Under the pieces are notes generated by a model. The model ran no database searches, was not told the origin of the DNA, and saw only the letters and a program-made list of their open reading frames with translations. A stretch of DNA of 36,522 nt, taken from the NCBI GenBank assembly GCA_016926065.1, contig JAFGPI010000243.1, forward strand, positions 1-36,522. Reading direction: 5' to 3'. The stretch is from Candidatus Krumholzibacteriota bacterium (GTDB lineage Bacteria > Krumholzibacteriota > Krumholzibacteriia > Krumholzibacteriales > Krumholzibacteriaceae). The translations under genes were made by a program, and so were the position numbers. Below, one piece after another: positions 1-8,371 of the stretch; position 1 is the stretch's first letter; every line of letters begins with the position of its first letter.

Positions 1-596
1 AGCACAAAGGAGCTGGAAGGCAGGAGGGCGGCCACCGCCGGGAGCCGGGAATTCTTGTAGGTCAGGGGCCCCCCTATTCCGAGCATAAATCCCAGTTTCA
101 ACACCCGCCGGGCTTCCCTCTCTCCTCCCGAAAAGGCGTGGAATATCCCCCCCACCTCCGAGGCTCCCTCCGTTTCCAGTATTTTCACCACTTCGGGAAA
201 AGCCTCGCGGCAGTGAACGATCAGCGGCTTTTTAAAATAGAGGGCGATTCCTATCTGCCGGCGGAAGACCTCCCGTTGAATTTCCCGCGGGGAAAGATCG
301 CGATAGAAATCCAGCCCGATCTCTCCCACCGCCACCACCTTTTTCCGGAGCAGGAGTTTCTTGATCTTCCCTTCCAGCTCCGGATTCCAATCGGAGGCGT
401 GGTGGGGGTGGATGCCTAGGGCGGCATAAACACCACCGAACCTTTCCGCCAGAGCCAGGGTTTGATCGATGGAGACGGGATCGTATCCGACGTTGAGCAC
501 CTCTCCCACCCCCGCCCGGGAAGCTCTTTCCAGGACCTGGGGCAGATCGTCGTCGAACTGCGACATATTCAGATGGGCGTGCGAGTCTATCAGCAT
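1..596 (-). CDS. tatD: TatD family metal-dependent hydrolase (partial, C-terminus off the left edge)
   Basis: The reading frame is open from an ATG at 596 to the left edge, so about 198 N-terminal residues of a normally ~255-residue protein are present. It begins MLIDSHAHL, the HxH metal site of the TatD amidohydrolase family, and continues with GIHPHHA, VGEIGLDFYRD (the conserved Glu), PLIVHCREA, IFHAFSGG and GIGGPLTYKN, all in the family order. TatD proteins are cytoplasmic metal-dependent 3'-5' exonucleases/deoxyribonucleases; the exact substrate cannot be read from sequence. The start lies 7 bases after the metG stop, with AAGGA about 11 bases upstream, so it is very probably co-transcribed with metG, as in the Bacillota metS-yabD arrangement. 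Confidence 0.95.
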   Translation of the reverse strand, partial: MLIDSHAHLNMSQFDDDLPQVLERASRAGVGEVLNVGYDPVSIDQTLALAERFGGVYAALGIHPHHASDWNPELEGKIKKLLLRKKVVAVGEIGLDFYRDLSPREIQREVFRRQIGIALYFKKPLIVHCREAFPEVVKILETEGASEVGGIFHAFSGGEREARRVLKLGFMLGIGGPLTYKNSRLPAVAALLPSSSFV

Positions 597-603
597 CCGG
601 TGC

Positions 604-2142
604 TTAATCCTTGAAAATATCTTCCAGCTTATCCTGCATGCGGGGGAAAAGCGGAGTGGGAGGGGACAACCGCTCGGCCCCGGAGCGGGCGGGGGGCAGT
701 TGGTCGATGCTATATTCGGCTCCTCCCAGCTGTCCCAGCATCTCTTCCATTTTAACGGGCATGAAGGGAGAAAGGACGATCCCGGTGGTCCGCAACACCG
801 CCAGCAATTCCCGGAAGAGGGCCTGCAGTTCCGGCTTTTTCGATTCATCCTTGGCCAAGAGCCAGGGACTTTTTTCTTCGATGAAGCGGTTGGCCCTCTG
901 GATCACGGTCCAGTAGGCCCCCAGAGCCCGGGAAAATTCCATTTTCTCCATATGCTCCCGGTATCCGGAGACCGCCCGTGACAGATCGCCGTACATCTCG
1001 CAGCCGGCTTCAAAGGGGGCCGGTTCCACCCGACCTTCCAGATACTTGGCGATCATCGCCGCCGTCCGGCTGAAAAGGTTCCCCAGCTCGTTGGCCAGAT
1101 CGGCGTTGTACCGGTTCACCAGGATAGCCACCGAGATATCGCCGTCCTTGTCGAACGGCACCTCCCGCATCAGCAGATAGCGCAATCCATCCGCCCCGAA
1201 TACCGAGGCCATCTTCTCGGGATCCAGGATGTTGCCGCGCGTCTTGCTCATCTTCTCTCCGGCCAGGGAGATAAATCCGTGGGCGAACACGCTGCGGGGC
1301 AGGTCCACCCCCGCGGCCATCAGCATGGACGGCCAGATCACGCAATGGAAGCGGGTTATATCCTTCCCGATCACGTGAAAATCGGCGGGCCAGAACTTTT
1401 CGAACAATCCGGTGTCCTTCCCCCCGTACCCCAGGGCGGAAATATAGTTGGTGAGGGCGTCGAACCAGACATATATCACGTGGGTGTCATCGCCCGGCAG
1501 CGGTATTCCCCACTTTTTCCCGGAACGGGAGATGGAGACGTCCTGCAGCCCTCCCTTGATCACGTTAATCACTTCGTTGGCCCGGGTTCGGGGCAGAATA
1601 AAGCCGGGATTATTCTCGATATGCTCCAGCAGCCGGTCGGCGAACTTGGATAGGGCGAAAAAATAATTTTCCTCGGCTATCCGCGCCGGTTCCTGGTTGT
1701 GGCGGGGACACTTTCCCTCCACCAGGTCTTTTTCGCTGATAAACTCCTCGCACGATTCGCAGTACAATCCTTCGTATTTGCCCTTGTAGATATAGCCGTT
1801 TTGATCGATCCTGCGGAACAACTCGGTTACCGCGCCGCGATGCCGCTCTTCCGTGGTGTGAATAAAGTCATCGAACGAAATGTGCAGGGCGTTCCAGGTT
1901 CCGGTGAACTGGCCGGACATTTCCCGGCAATAATCGAGGGGATCCATGCTCCGGCGCAGCGCTTCCCTCTCCACGTTGGTGCTGTGCTCATCGTTGCCCA
2001 TCAGAAAATAGGTGTCGTAACCGCAGAGACGCTTGTAGCGGGCCATGCAGTCGGCGCCGATCTTTTCATAGGCCGTCCCCAGATGCGGTTTCTGATTCAC
2101 GTAATCAATGGCGGTGGTGATATAAAATTTCTTGGATTCCAT
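604..2142 (-). CDS. metG: methionyl-tRNA synthetase, short form without C-terminal tRNA-binding domain
   Basis: Class I aminoacyl-tRNA synthetase of 512 residues that charges tRNA-Met. The HIGH-type signature is PHLGT (His20) and the KMSKS-type signature is KMSKT at 297-301. A connective-peptide knuckle with Cys128-x2-Cys131 and Cys145-x2-His148 is a likely single zinc site, as in the MetG2/Thermus type. The anticodon-binding helical domain follows (about 340-480) and the protein ends without the EMAP/Arc1p-like tRNA-binding domain found in longer bacterial enzymes. Only 3 bases separate it from ricT upstream, and tatD follows after 7 bases. This order matches the holB-yaaT-metS-yabD neighbourhood of Bacillota, which supports orthology. 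The start ATG gives the canonical N-terminus FYITTAIDYVN. Confidence 0.97.
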   Translation of the reverse strand: MESKKFYITTAIDYVNQKPHLGTAYEKIGADCMARYKRLCGYDTYFLMGNDEHSTNVEREALRRSMDPLDYCREMSGQFTGTWNALHISFDDFIHTTEERHRGAVTELFRRIDQNGYIYKGKYEGLYCESCEEFISEKDLVEGKCPRHNQEPARIAEENYFFALSKFADRLLEHIENNPGFILPRTRANEVINVIKGGLQDVSISRSGKKWGIPLPGDDTHVIYVWFDALTNYISALGYGGKDTGLFEKFWPADFHVIGKDITRFHCVIWPSMLMAAGVDLPRSVFAHGFISLAGEKMSKTRGNILDPEKMASVFGADGLRYLLMREVPFDKDGDISVAILVNRYNADLANELGNLFSRTAAMIAKYLEGRVEPAPFEAGCEMYGDLSRAVSGYREHMEKMEFSRALGAYWTVIQRANRFIEEKSPWLLAKDESKKPELQALFRELLAVLRTTGIVLSPFMPVKMEEMLGQLGGAEYSIDQLPPARSGAERLSPPTPLFPRMQDKLEDIFKD

Positions 2143-2145
2143 TTA

Positions 2146-3030
2146 CTAATCGGCGGCCTTTCTTTCGTCCGGCTTGTGCTTGTTTCTTCTTTTCTTGCCC
2201 GGTTGATTTTCGGCTTTATCCTTTTCCGGCGCACTGTTCAACTCCTTCCGGAATTCCTGGATGGGAATCACCAAGCTGTTCCCCTCCTCATCGCTCAATA
2301 CCACGGAATTCCTGAAGATGTCTATTTTATCCATCCGGTGCTGCCCGCCGAAACAATTGATCTTGCTTCCCGGTTTGGGAATGCCCTTCATCAGTTCCTT
2401 GTAATCGCACAACTCGTAGGCCAGGCAACACATCAACCGCCCGCAGGCGCCGGATATCTTGGAGGGAGTAAGCGGCAGGTTTTGATCCTTGGCCATCTTC
2501 AAGGTCACCGGTTCGAAATCTTTCAGGAAAGTGGAACAGCAGAGCCGGCGGCCGCACATGCCCATCCCGTCGAATCTGCGGGCTTCGTCCCTCACGCCTA
2601 TCTGCCGCAAATCTATGCGGGTGCGAAAGATCCCCGCCAGGTCCTTGACCAGCTGGCGGAAATCTATCCTCCCTTCGGAAGTAAAGTAAAAGGTGATCTT
2701 GTTCCCGTCGAACTGGTATTCCACGTCCACCAGCTTCATTTCCAGCTTGTGCTCGGTGGCCTTATCCTGGCACACGCGGAGGGCTTCCCTCTCTTTTTCC
2801 CGGGCCTGCTCCATATTCTCCAGATCACTGTCCGTGGCGTGCCGGAGCACTTCCTTGATGTCCAGGTCCACATCCTTGGAATTCACCTGGGCCAGGGAGA
2901 TGATCAATCCCATATCCTCGCCCCGGTCGGCCTGGACGATACAGTAGTTGCCCGTTCTGAGGTATAGCGCCCTGGAATTCCTGAAGAGCTCTTTTCGCTG
3001 GGCCTTAAACTGAACCTCGACGATTTCCAT
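2146..3030 (-). CDS. ricT: PSP1-domain protein RicT (YaaT-like)
   Basis: A 294-residue protein of the PSP1 C-terminal family. The core (about 60-230) holds the two cysteine clusters typical of the family: CGRRLCC (Cys159, 164, 165) and CGRLMCC (Cys196, 201, 202), plus Cys208 and Cys226. In Bacillus subtilis the homologue YaaT/RicT joins RicA and RicF in an iron-sulfur complex that stimulates RNase Y-dependent mRNA processing; whether RicA and RicF exist here is not visible. The C-terminal 40 residues are charged and Lys/Arg rich (KKRRNKHK), probably disordered. It lies between holB and metG as in Bacillota. GAGGAG lies about 13 bases before the ATG, rather far, but no better start is seen. 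The 98-base gap upstream holds no promoter I can defend. Confidence 0.9.
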   Translation of the reverse strand: MEIVEVQFKAQRKELFRNSRALYLRTGNYCIVQADRGEDMGLIISLAQVNSKDVDLDIKEVLRHATDSDLENMEQAREKEREALRVCQDKATEHKLEMKLVDVEYQFDGNKITFYFTSEGRIDFRQLVKDLAGIFRTRIDLRQIGVRDEARRFDGMGMCGRRLCCSTFLKDFEPVTLKMAKDQNLPLTPSKISGACGRLMCCLAYELCDYKELMKGIPKPGSKINCFGGQHRMDKIDIFRNSVVLSDEEGNSLVIPIQEFRKELNSAPEKDKAENQPGKKRRNKHKPDERKAAD

Positions 3031-3128
3031 TAGGCTTATTTTTCTCCTCGATTAAATCCGGCCCAAATCGCTTTTTTCCGGGATCTCAAGCGGCGTTGTC
3101 GCCCGGGATACTGACTACGCATTTCAAT

Positions 3129-4244
3129 CTAATACCACTTTCCCGCCAAATCAAGCAGGAGTTGTACTACCGTCAGTTCCACGTCGGCGTGGCGGCGCAA
3201 ATTTTCGGCCGCCTGGGAGATCTTGCCGATATCCTCCGGAAAGGCTCGGGAGGCCGCCGCCCGCCGGGCCTCTTTCCCCATTTCCTCCTTCAGGGGATGC
3301 GTCCCCCCCGGCGCTTCCCCCCCGGCCCGCTCCCTCATCAACCATCCCAAGACGATTATCATTTCCTCGCACAGCTCGATTACTTCCTCTCGGGAATAGC
3401 TCCGCGCGATTCCTTCCGCTTCGGCGGGCAACATCTGCGCCTTGCCTGCGAAAACCAACCCCAGCAGGGACAGGGCGTCCTTTCTCAGCGCCAGAAATCT
3501 TTCATCCAGGAACCGGATGCACCTCCTGATATTTCCCTCCGCCAACATCGTCAAGCGCCGGGCCTCCCCCTTCTCCAGGGAGTAGAAGGCGCCTAGAAAT
3601 TTTTCCACGCATTCTTCCGCCGGAAGATTCAAGCGTTCCCTCTGGCAGCGCGAAATGATGGTGGGAAGGAGCCGGTGTGGATATTCGGTGACCAGTATGA
3701 TTTGAGTGGAGGAGGGGGGCTCTTCCAGTAATTTCAAAAAGGCGTTCTGCGCCTCCCGGGTGGCCAGATGGGCCTCGAAAAGAATGACCACCGATCGTTT
3801 CCCCTGGTAGGGTTGCTTGGAAACCGCCTCTATGACTTCCCTGATCTGATCGATCCCGATACTCCGGGCCCGGTTCCCGAATTCTCCGCAATTAAAAAAA
3901 TCCTCCCGGCGGCTCTCCAGGAGCTCCGGGACCGTTTTTTCCAACGGTCCGTAGGGAACCGGATAGACCGGGTGAAGATCGGGATGTTCCAACCGGGAAA
4001 TCTGCCCGCAGGAATTGCACCGGGGGGAACCATCTCCCGGCGGCGACTCGCAGTTGAGCCAGGCGGCTATCTTCACGGCCAGCAGTTCCTTGCCCGCCCC
4101 TTCCGGTCCGCAGAGGAGAATCGAATGGGGCAATTCTCCCGCCGCCACCAACCGCTTTATCCGGGAACTGGTTTCTTTCTGTCCGGCGGCAATCATATCG
4201 GCCGCGGCGATTATATCGATTACTGCTCTCCTTTCTTCAGCCAT
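3129..4244 (-). CDS. holB: DNA polymerase III, delta' subunit
   Basis: A 371-residue AAA+ clamp-loader subunit. The P-loop is GPEGAGK (46-52). The zinc module follows with Cys65, Cys76 and Cys79; the fourth family cysteine is not evident, giving SPRC where PCG-x-C is usual. Next come LLEEPPSSTQIILVT and the SRC sensor-1 motif (ISRCQ), the features that separate delta' and tau/gamma from other AAA+ proteins. The length fits delta' (about 320-370) rather than DnaX. It helps load the beta clamp with delta and tau/gamma. The ATG at 4244 overlaps the end of the EnvC-like gene by 25 bases, implying translational coupling; Met17 is an alternative start. Upstream is GGGAGA directly before the ATG, a poor spacing, so the exact start is less sure than the identity. 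Confidence 0.9.
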   Translation of the reverse strand: MAEERRAVIDIIAAADMIAAGQKETSSRIKRLVAAGELPHSILLCGPEGAGKELLAVKIAAWLNCESPPGDGSPRCNSCGQISRLEHPDLHPVYPVPYGPLEKTVPELLESRREDFFNCGEFGNRARSIGIDQIREVIEAVSKQPYQGKRSVVILFEAHLATREAQNAFLKLLEEPPSSTQIILVTEYPHRLLPTIISRCQRERLNLPAEECVEKFLGAFYSLEKGEARRLTMLAEGNIRRCIRFLDERFLALRKDALSLLGLVFAGKAQMLPAEAEGIARSYSREEVIELCEEMIIVLGWLMRERAGGEAPGGTHPLKEEMGKEARRAAASRAFPEDIGKISQAAENLRRHADVELTVVQLLLDLAGKWY

Positions 4245-5416
4245 TCTCCCGGATCCAGAGCCTTCTTGGATTTCCTTATTTCAAAATGGAGCGACGCCCC
4301 CTCCCCGGCGGATTCGAAGCCGGCCTCGGCGATAAGGCCGCCCTTTTCCACCTGGGAACCCTGCTCCGCGAAAATATCCGCGGTATGGGCGTAAAGGGTA
4401 TAATACCCGCCTCCATGGTTTATGATAATGCAGTTGCCGTACCCCGGCAGCACCCCGGAATATTCCACCCGTCCCCGGGCCACCGCCCTGACCGGTCCGC
4501 CCCGGCGGGTGCCGATATCCACGCCCGTGTTGTAGGTCACCGTACCGAACTCGGGATGCCGGAATTGGCCGAAGGGCCGGGTGATGGGACCTTCCACCGG
4601 CCGGTCCATCTTCCCCTTCAGCCCCAGAAAATTGCTTTCCCCGTAATCTCCCCAGGCCTTCGCCCGTTCCAACCTGGCCTTTTCCAGATCCGCGATGAAG
4701 TTCTGCAGCTGCTTCTCCGCCTGGGCCAGTTCCTCCATCTTTTTCTCGTACCTCTTCTTATCCGCCTGCAGCGTGGAGAGGGTGCCAAGCCGCTTGCTCT
4801 CGTTCTCCTCCAGCCGGCGCAGCTCTTCTTCCTTCTCGTTCCGGGAAAGGGTGACCTGGTACAGCAGTTCGGTAATTTCCGCTTCTTGGGTCTCGATCTG
4901 CGCCTTGCGCCGGCGGACGTCCGAGACCAAGTCGGCATCCCTCTCGGCGATCAGGGATAGAAATTTGTATCTCTGCAGGAGATCGGACACGTCCTCGGCC
5001 GCCAGCAGCTCCTGCCAGGCATGCTGCGGACCGTCCTTATAAATCTCCCTCAGGCGTTGGGAAAGCACCTCGATGCGGTGTTTGTAAACCTTTTCGTTCA
5101 CGGCCAGGGAATTCCCCAGCTCTTCGACCTGCTGCTGCAGCATCTGGCCCTTTTCCTCCAGCCCGCGCAGCAGTTTGCCGGTCAATTCCTCTTCCTTCTT
5201 CAGCTTTTCCAGGTATTCCCTCTCGTTTTTCTCCCGCTTTTCCACCGCCAGGATATTTTTTCTCTGCCGGGCTATCTCGTTCCGGAGTTTTTGCAGTTCC
5301 GTTTCCTTGCCCTGAATCTTTTCCTCCAGATCGGGCTCCTGAGACCACAGCGGAGACGCTCCCAGGGAGAAGATCAATAAAAATGCCGGAATTATCGAAC
5401 GAAAAACCCTCTGCAT
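4220..5416 (-). CDS. envC: EnvC-like murein hydrolase activator with degenerate LytM/M23 domain
   Basis: A 398-residue exported protein. It has a signal peptide (residues 1-25, ending PLWS before QEP), a long coiled coil rich in Lys/Glu (about 26-255), and a C-terminal LytM/M23 domain (about 278-390) with GVDIG, LYAHTAD and LHFEI blocks. The catalytic set is degenerate: HxxxD reads NTGVD (Asn296 for His, Asp300 kept) and HxH reads SLH (Ser375 for His, His377 kept); His344 is present. Loss of a zinc-ligand His suggests no peptidase activity, as in Escherichia coli EnvC, which activates amidases under FtsEX control. ftsX and ftsE lie immediately upstream, which supports this role. Start: the ATG at 5416 has TAGGAT 8 bases upstream and is preferred over the in-frame TTG at 5422, which sits too close to that site. 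Confidence 0.9.
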   Translation of the reverse strand: MQRVFRSIIPAFLLIFSLGASPLWSQEPDLEEKIQGKETELQKLRNEIARQRKNILAVEKREKNEREYLEKLKKEEELTGKLLRGLEEKGQMLQQQVEELGNSLAVNEKVYKHRIEVLSQRLREIYKDGPQHAWQELLAAEDVSDLLQRYKFLSLIAERDADLVSDVRRRKAQIETQEAEITELLYQVTLSRNEKEEELRRLEENESKRLGTLSTLQADKKRYEKKMEELAQAEKQLQNFIADLEKARLERAKAWGDYGESNFLGLKGKMDRPVEGPITRPFGQFRHPEFGTVTYNTGVDIGTRRGGPVRAVARGRVEYSGVLPGYGNCIIINHGGGYYTLYAHTADIFAEQGSQVEKGGLIAEAGFESAGEGASLHFEIRKSKKALDPGEWLKKGEQ

Positions 5417-5426
5417 ACTCAAAATC

Positions 5427-6296
5427 CTACAATTTCAGGTGCCGGCGCATGGCCGAAAAACTTCCCAGCGCGCCCAGGGCGGCGCAGAAAACCACAAACC
5501 CGGAGACGGCGTCTGTGCGGATGAAGACCAACCCGGGGATATACCGTCCGGCCACCTGGAACAGGGTAAACAGCAGCACTCCGGCCAGCAGGGAGGAAAC
5601 CATACCCTGCAGGGCCCCCTCGATTATAAAGGGGACCTGAATGTAGGCGTTAGTGGCCCCCACCAGCTTCATTATGTCGATGGCGCGGCGGCGGTTCAGG
5701 ATGGTCAACCTGACCGTGTTGGAGATCACGAATATCACGGACAGGAACACTATCAATCCCAGGGCCAGATCGACTATGTAGAATCCCCGGACCAGTTTTT
5801 CTCCCCTCTCGAACCACTTCCGGCCGTAGCGGACCTCCTCCACCCCGGGCCATTCGGCCGCCTGGGCCGCGATCCTTTCCATCACCTTGCTGCGTATATA
5901 TCCCGGTTTTAATTTCAAGCGATAGGCGTCCGGCAGGGGATTTCCTTCCAGGGCGTCCAGCAGATCGCTTTCCTCTCCCAGAGCCTGGCGGAAATTGGCC
6001 AGGGCTTCGTCCCGCGAGATAAACACCACCTCCTCCACTTCCTCTATTCCCATTCCCCGGCTATAGATCTCCCGGGAGACTTCCTCCCCGGTCCCGTCTT
6101 CCAGGTATATGAAAACGCGCGTTTCCTTGCTGGTTTTCTCGATCACCCCTGATATGTTCAGGGTCACGAGCAGGAAAGCCGCCAGGATAAGCAGCGACAG
6201 GCCCATAATCACCACGGCGATCAGGTTGGCCGCCATCCTCCGGCGCAGCATTCCCACCGATTCATCGATGATGTACCTGAACTGGTTGAATTTCAC
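5427..6296 (-). CDS. ftsX: cell division protein FtsX (ABC permease-like)
   Basis: A 289-residue protein with the FtsX layout: a short cytoplasmic N-terminus, TM1 (about 23-45), a large extracytoplasmic domain (about 50-170), then TM2 (173-195), TM3 (222-247) and TM4 (263-282). The segment RRRAIDIMKLVGAT (202-215) is the conserved cytoplasmic loop that contacts FtsE. FtsEX transmits ATP-driven conformational change across the inner membrane to control septal wall hydrolases, in diderms usually through EnvC, which is the next gene, 10 bases downstream. It starts with GTG, and the GTGA tetranucleotide overlaps the ftsE stop, an arrangement for coupled translation. Confidence 0.95.
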   Translation of the reverse strand: MKFNQFRYIIDESVGMLRRRMAANLIAVVIMGLSLLILAAFLLVTLNISGVIEKTSKETRVFIYLEDGTGEEVSREIYSRGMGIEEVEEVVFISRDEALANFRQALGEESDLLDALEGNPLPDAYRLKLKPGYIRSKVMERIAAQAAEWPGVEEVRYGRKWFERGEKLVRGFYIVDLALGLIVFLSVIFVISNTVRLTILNRRRAIDIMKLVGATNAYIQVPFIIEGALQGMVSSLLAGVLLFTLFQVAGRYIPGLVFIRTDAVSGFVVFCAALGALGSFSAMRRHLKL

Positions 6297-7075
6297 TCCT
6301 TACCGCCATCGGTTATTTCGTGATCCGACAACATCTCCGCCCGGCGGCTGACCTTCGACTGATCTATCCGGTCGCGGATGTCTCCCACGTATATCATTTC
6401 CTTGTCCCTCACGATCCGGCCCTCCTCCAGGTATATGATCCGCTGCCCGAAACTCTTGACCAGGTCTATATCGTGAGTGGCCATCAATACCGCCGTACCC
6501 CCGGCGTTGATCTTGAACAGCAATTCCAGTATGTTTTTGGTGGCCGCCGGATCGAGGTTCCCGGTAGGTTCGTCCGCCAGCAAAACGGCCGGGCGGTTGG
6601 CGATGGCCCGGGCGATCGCCACCCGCTGCTGCTCTCCCCCCGATAGCGCCGGGGGATAGTCGTAGCGCTTGTGGTACAAGCCCACCCGGGTAAGTATCTC
6701 GGTCATCTGGCGCTTTATCTCGCCCATGCCGGTTCCGGTCACCTTCATGGCCAGGGCGATATTTTCAAACACGGTCCGGTCCTCCAGCAACCGGAAATCC
6801 TGGAAAATTATACCTATCTTGCGGCGCAGATTGGGTATGGTTTTACGCCGCATGCGGGTGGAGACGAACTTTCCCACCACCACCTGTCCGGAGGCGGGAT
6901 AATCGTCCATGTACATCATGCGGAGCAGGGTGCTCTTTCCCGCCCCGCTGGGACCCACCAGGAACACAAATTCCCCGTTGGCGATCTGTAGGTTTATGTC
7001 CTGCAGCTTGAAATGCTTCCCCAGATCCTTGGACAGATGGTATACCGCCGCTATTATTCTTTTATCCGGAGTCAC
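6293..7075 (-). CDS. ftsE: cell division ATP-binding protein FtsE
   Basis: A 260-residue ABC ATPase, partner of FtsX. Walker A is GPSGAGKST (41-49), the Q-loop FQDFRLL (91-97) is typical of FtsE, the signature is LSGGEQQR (144-151), Walker B is VLLADEP (164-170), and the H-loop MATHD lies near 193. About 30 extra residues after the usual FtsE end (VGDIRDRIDQ onward, charged) form a small C-terminal extension of unknown use. The GTG start forms a GTGA overlap with the pdxA stop, and GGGGTGAACG lies just upstream as a plausible ribosome site. The order ftsE-ftsX-envC is a coherent division/cell-wall module downstream of pdxA. Confidence 0.96.
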   Translation of the reverse strand: MTPDKRIIAAVYHLSKDLGKHFKLQDINLQIANGEFVFLVGPSGAGKSTLLRMMYMDDYPASGQVVVGKFVSTRMRRKTIPNLRRKIGIIFQDFRLLEDRTVFENIALAMKVTGTGMGEIKRQMTEILTRVGLYHKRYDYPPALSGGEQQRVAIARAIANRPAVLLADEPTGNLDPAATKNILELLFKINAGGTAVLMATHDIDLVKSFGQRIIYLEEGRIVRDKEMIYVGDIRDRIDQSKVSRRAEMLSDHEITDGGKE

Positions 7076-8091
7076 CCGTTCACCCCTATACTGGGCCTTG
7101 TCCGCCTACTGCAAGAAACCGCCAGGGAAACCGCCTCCCGCAGGCTGCCGGTCCGGGCCACGCCCTTTCCCGCTATATCGTAAGCCGTGCCGTGGCATAC
7201 CGACGTCCTTATCACCGGCAGCCCGATGGTCATGTTCACCCCTCTTTCGAAACCGTTCGCTTTGAAGGGTATCATGCCCTGATCGTGGTAGAGGGCTACG
7301 AATAAATCGCAATCCTTTTCCCGGCCCCGCAGGAACAAGGTGTCCGCCGGAACCGGCCCCTCAATAATTACACCTTCCGCTTTCAAACGCTCGATCGCCG
7401 GCCGGACGACCTCCCTCTCCTCGGTTCCCAGTAATCCCCCGTCCCCGGCATGAGGATTGAGGGCGGCGCAGAGGATGCGCGGCTTTCGGATACCCCAGAG
7501 ACGCTTCATGGCCCCATCGGCCACCCGCACCGCGCGGACGATCTTTTCCTGGGTGATCTCCCCCGGCACCTCCCGCAAGGGAATATCGCGCGTCAGGATC
7601 AAGATCCGCAGGTTTCCGGACACCATCAGCATCTGGCAATCGGGAGCCTGAAACAGATCCCCCAGCATATCCGTGTGCCCCCGGTAAGGATACCCCCCCA
7701 GGCGCAGGGCCTCCTTGGAAACCGGCCCGGTAACGATCGCATCCACCAGGCCTTTCCGGGCCAGGGAAACGGCCGCTTCCACGGCCTTTCCCGAGATCAA
7801 GCCACCTTCCGCGCTGGGCCGTCCCGGGGGGACCTGAAGGCCTTCGGCCACATCGATCAGGAGGGGGAAATCATCCGCGATCCTTCCTTCTTCCGCTTCC
7901 CGGATCTCGATTACCTCCAAGCGCTTACGCGTCTCCGCCCTCAGAGCGCCCCGCAGAGAAGGAGCCGACCCCAGCAGGTAAATAGAGGCCACTTTCGGCT
8001 CATAATCGTTCAGAAAGGCGGCGGTCAGCTCCGGACCTATTCCGCCCGGATCTCCAATGGTTAAAGCCAAGCGGGTGATTTTATCAAGCAT
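7072..8091 (-). CDS. pdxA: 4-hydroxythreonine-4-phosphate dehydrogenase
   Basis: NAD-dependent enzyme of the DXP-dependent pyridoxal 5'-phosphate pathway, converting 4-phosphohydroxy-L-threonine so that PdxJ can form the ring. Family blocks are LTIGDPGGIGPE near the N-terminus, YRGHTDML (metal His), ALNPHAGDGG (metal His), LYHDQGMIPFK (metal His) and VCHGTAYDIAGKG near the end; the 339-residue length is normal. Start: the longest frame begins at 8115, but GGAGG lies at 8097-8101, 5 bases before the ATG at 8091, and that start gives the usual short N-terminus before LALTIGD. It then overlaps the S4-domain gene by 8 bases. The succession of a SurA-like gene and pdxA recalls surA-pdxA in Escherichia coli, here with the S4 gene between. 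Confidence 0.95.
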   Translation of the reverse strand: MLDKITRLALTIGDPGGIGPELTAAFLNDYEPKVASIYLLGSAPSLRGALRAETRKRLEVIEIREAEEGRIADDFPLLIDVAEGLQVPPGRPSAEGGLISGKAVEAAVSLARKGLVDAIVTGPVSKEALRLGGYPYRGHTDMLGDLFQAPDCQMLMVSGNLRILILTRDIPLREVPGEITQEKIVRAVRVADGAMKRLWGIRKPRILCAALNPHAGDGGLLGTEEREVVRPAIERLKAEGVIIEGPVPADTLFLRGREKDCDLFVALYHDQGMIPFKANGFERGVNMTIGLPVIRTSVCHGTAYDIAGKGVARTGSLREAVSLAVSCSRRTRPSIGVNG

Positions 8092-8368
8092 CCCACCCTC
8101 CCCGTTCAAGGTCAAACGGGGTCTCCCGTACGATCTCCAGATACCTGCCGCAATCCTTCCGGGGCACCTGCCGGGAAGGTATCTCCTTCAGGCGGACGAC
8201 CAGAACCTTCTGGGGATAACAAATTTCCAGCACGTCTCCCTCCCCGGCTTCCGCCGAAGGTTTCACCGCCCGGCCGTTTAATTTTATCCGTCCGTTCTCG
8301 CAGCCGGTTTTCGCCAGGCTTCTGGTCTTTACCAGGCAGAGGGCTTTGAGTAAGACATCGACTCTCAT
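8084..8368 (-). CDS. S4-domain RNA-binding protein, Hsp15/RqcP-like
   Basis: A 94-residue protein made almost wholly of one S4 RNA-binding domain: MRVDVLLKALCLVKTRSLAK is the first helix pair, followed by GRIKLNGRAVKPS (the S4 loop) and GDVLEI. Length and layout match Hsp15 (HslR) and Bacillus RqcP (YabO), which bind stalled 50S subunits carrying peptidyl-tRNA and help recycle or tail them. Which of the two functions applies cannot be told without knowing whether an RqcH homologue exists elsewhere. It sits 3 bases after the SurA-like gene and overlaps pdxA, so it belongs to the same transcript. The ribosome site before its ATG is weak, suggesting coupling to the upstream gene. Confidence 0.85.
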   Translation of the reverse strand: MRVDVLLKALCLVKTRSLAKTGCENGRIKLNGRAVKPSAEAGEGDVLEICYPQKVLVVRLKEIPSRQVPRKDCGRYLEIVRETPFDLERGGWDA

Positions 8369-8371
8369 GCT

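Noticed and set aside
1699-2967. 422-codon plus-strand frame
   Set aside because: It lies opposite metG and ricT, has no family features and follows from the codon bias of the genes on the other strand.
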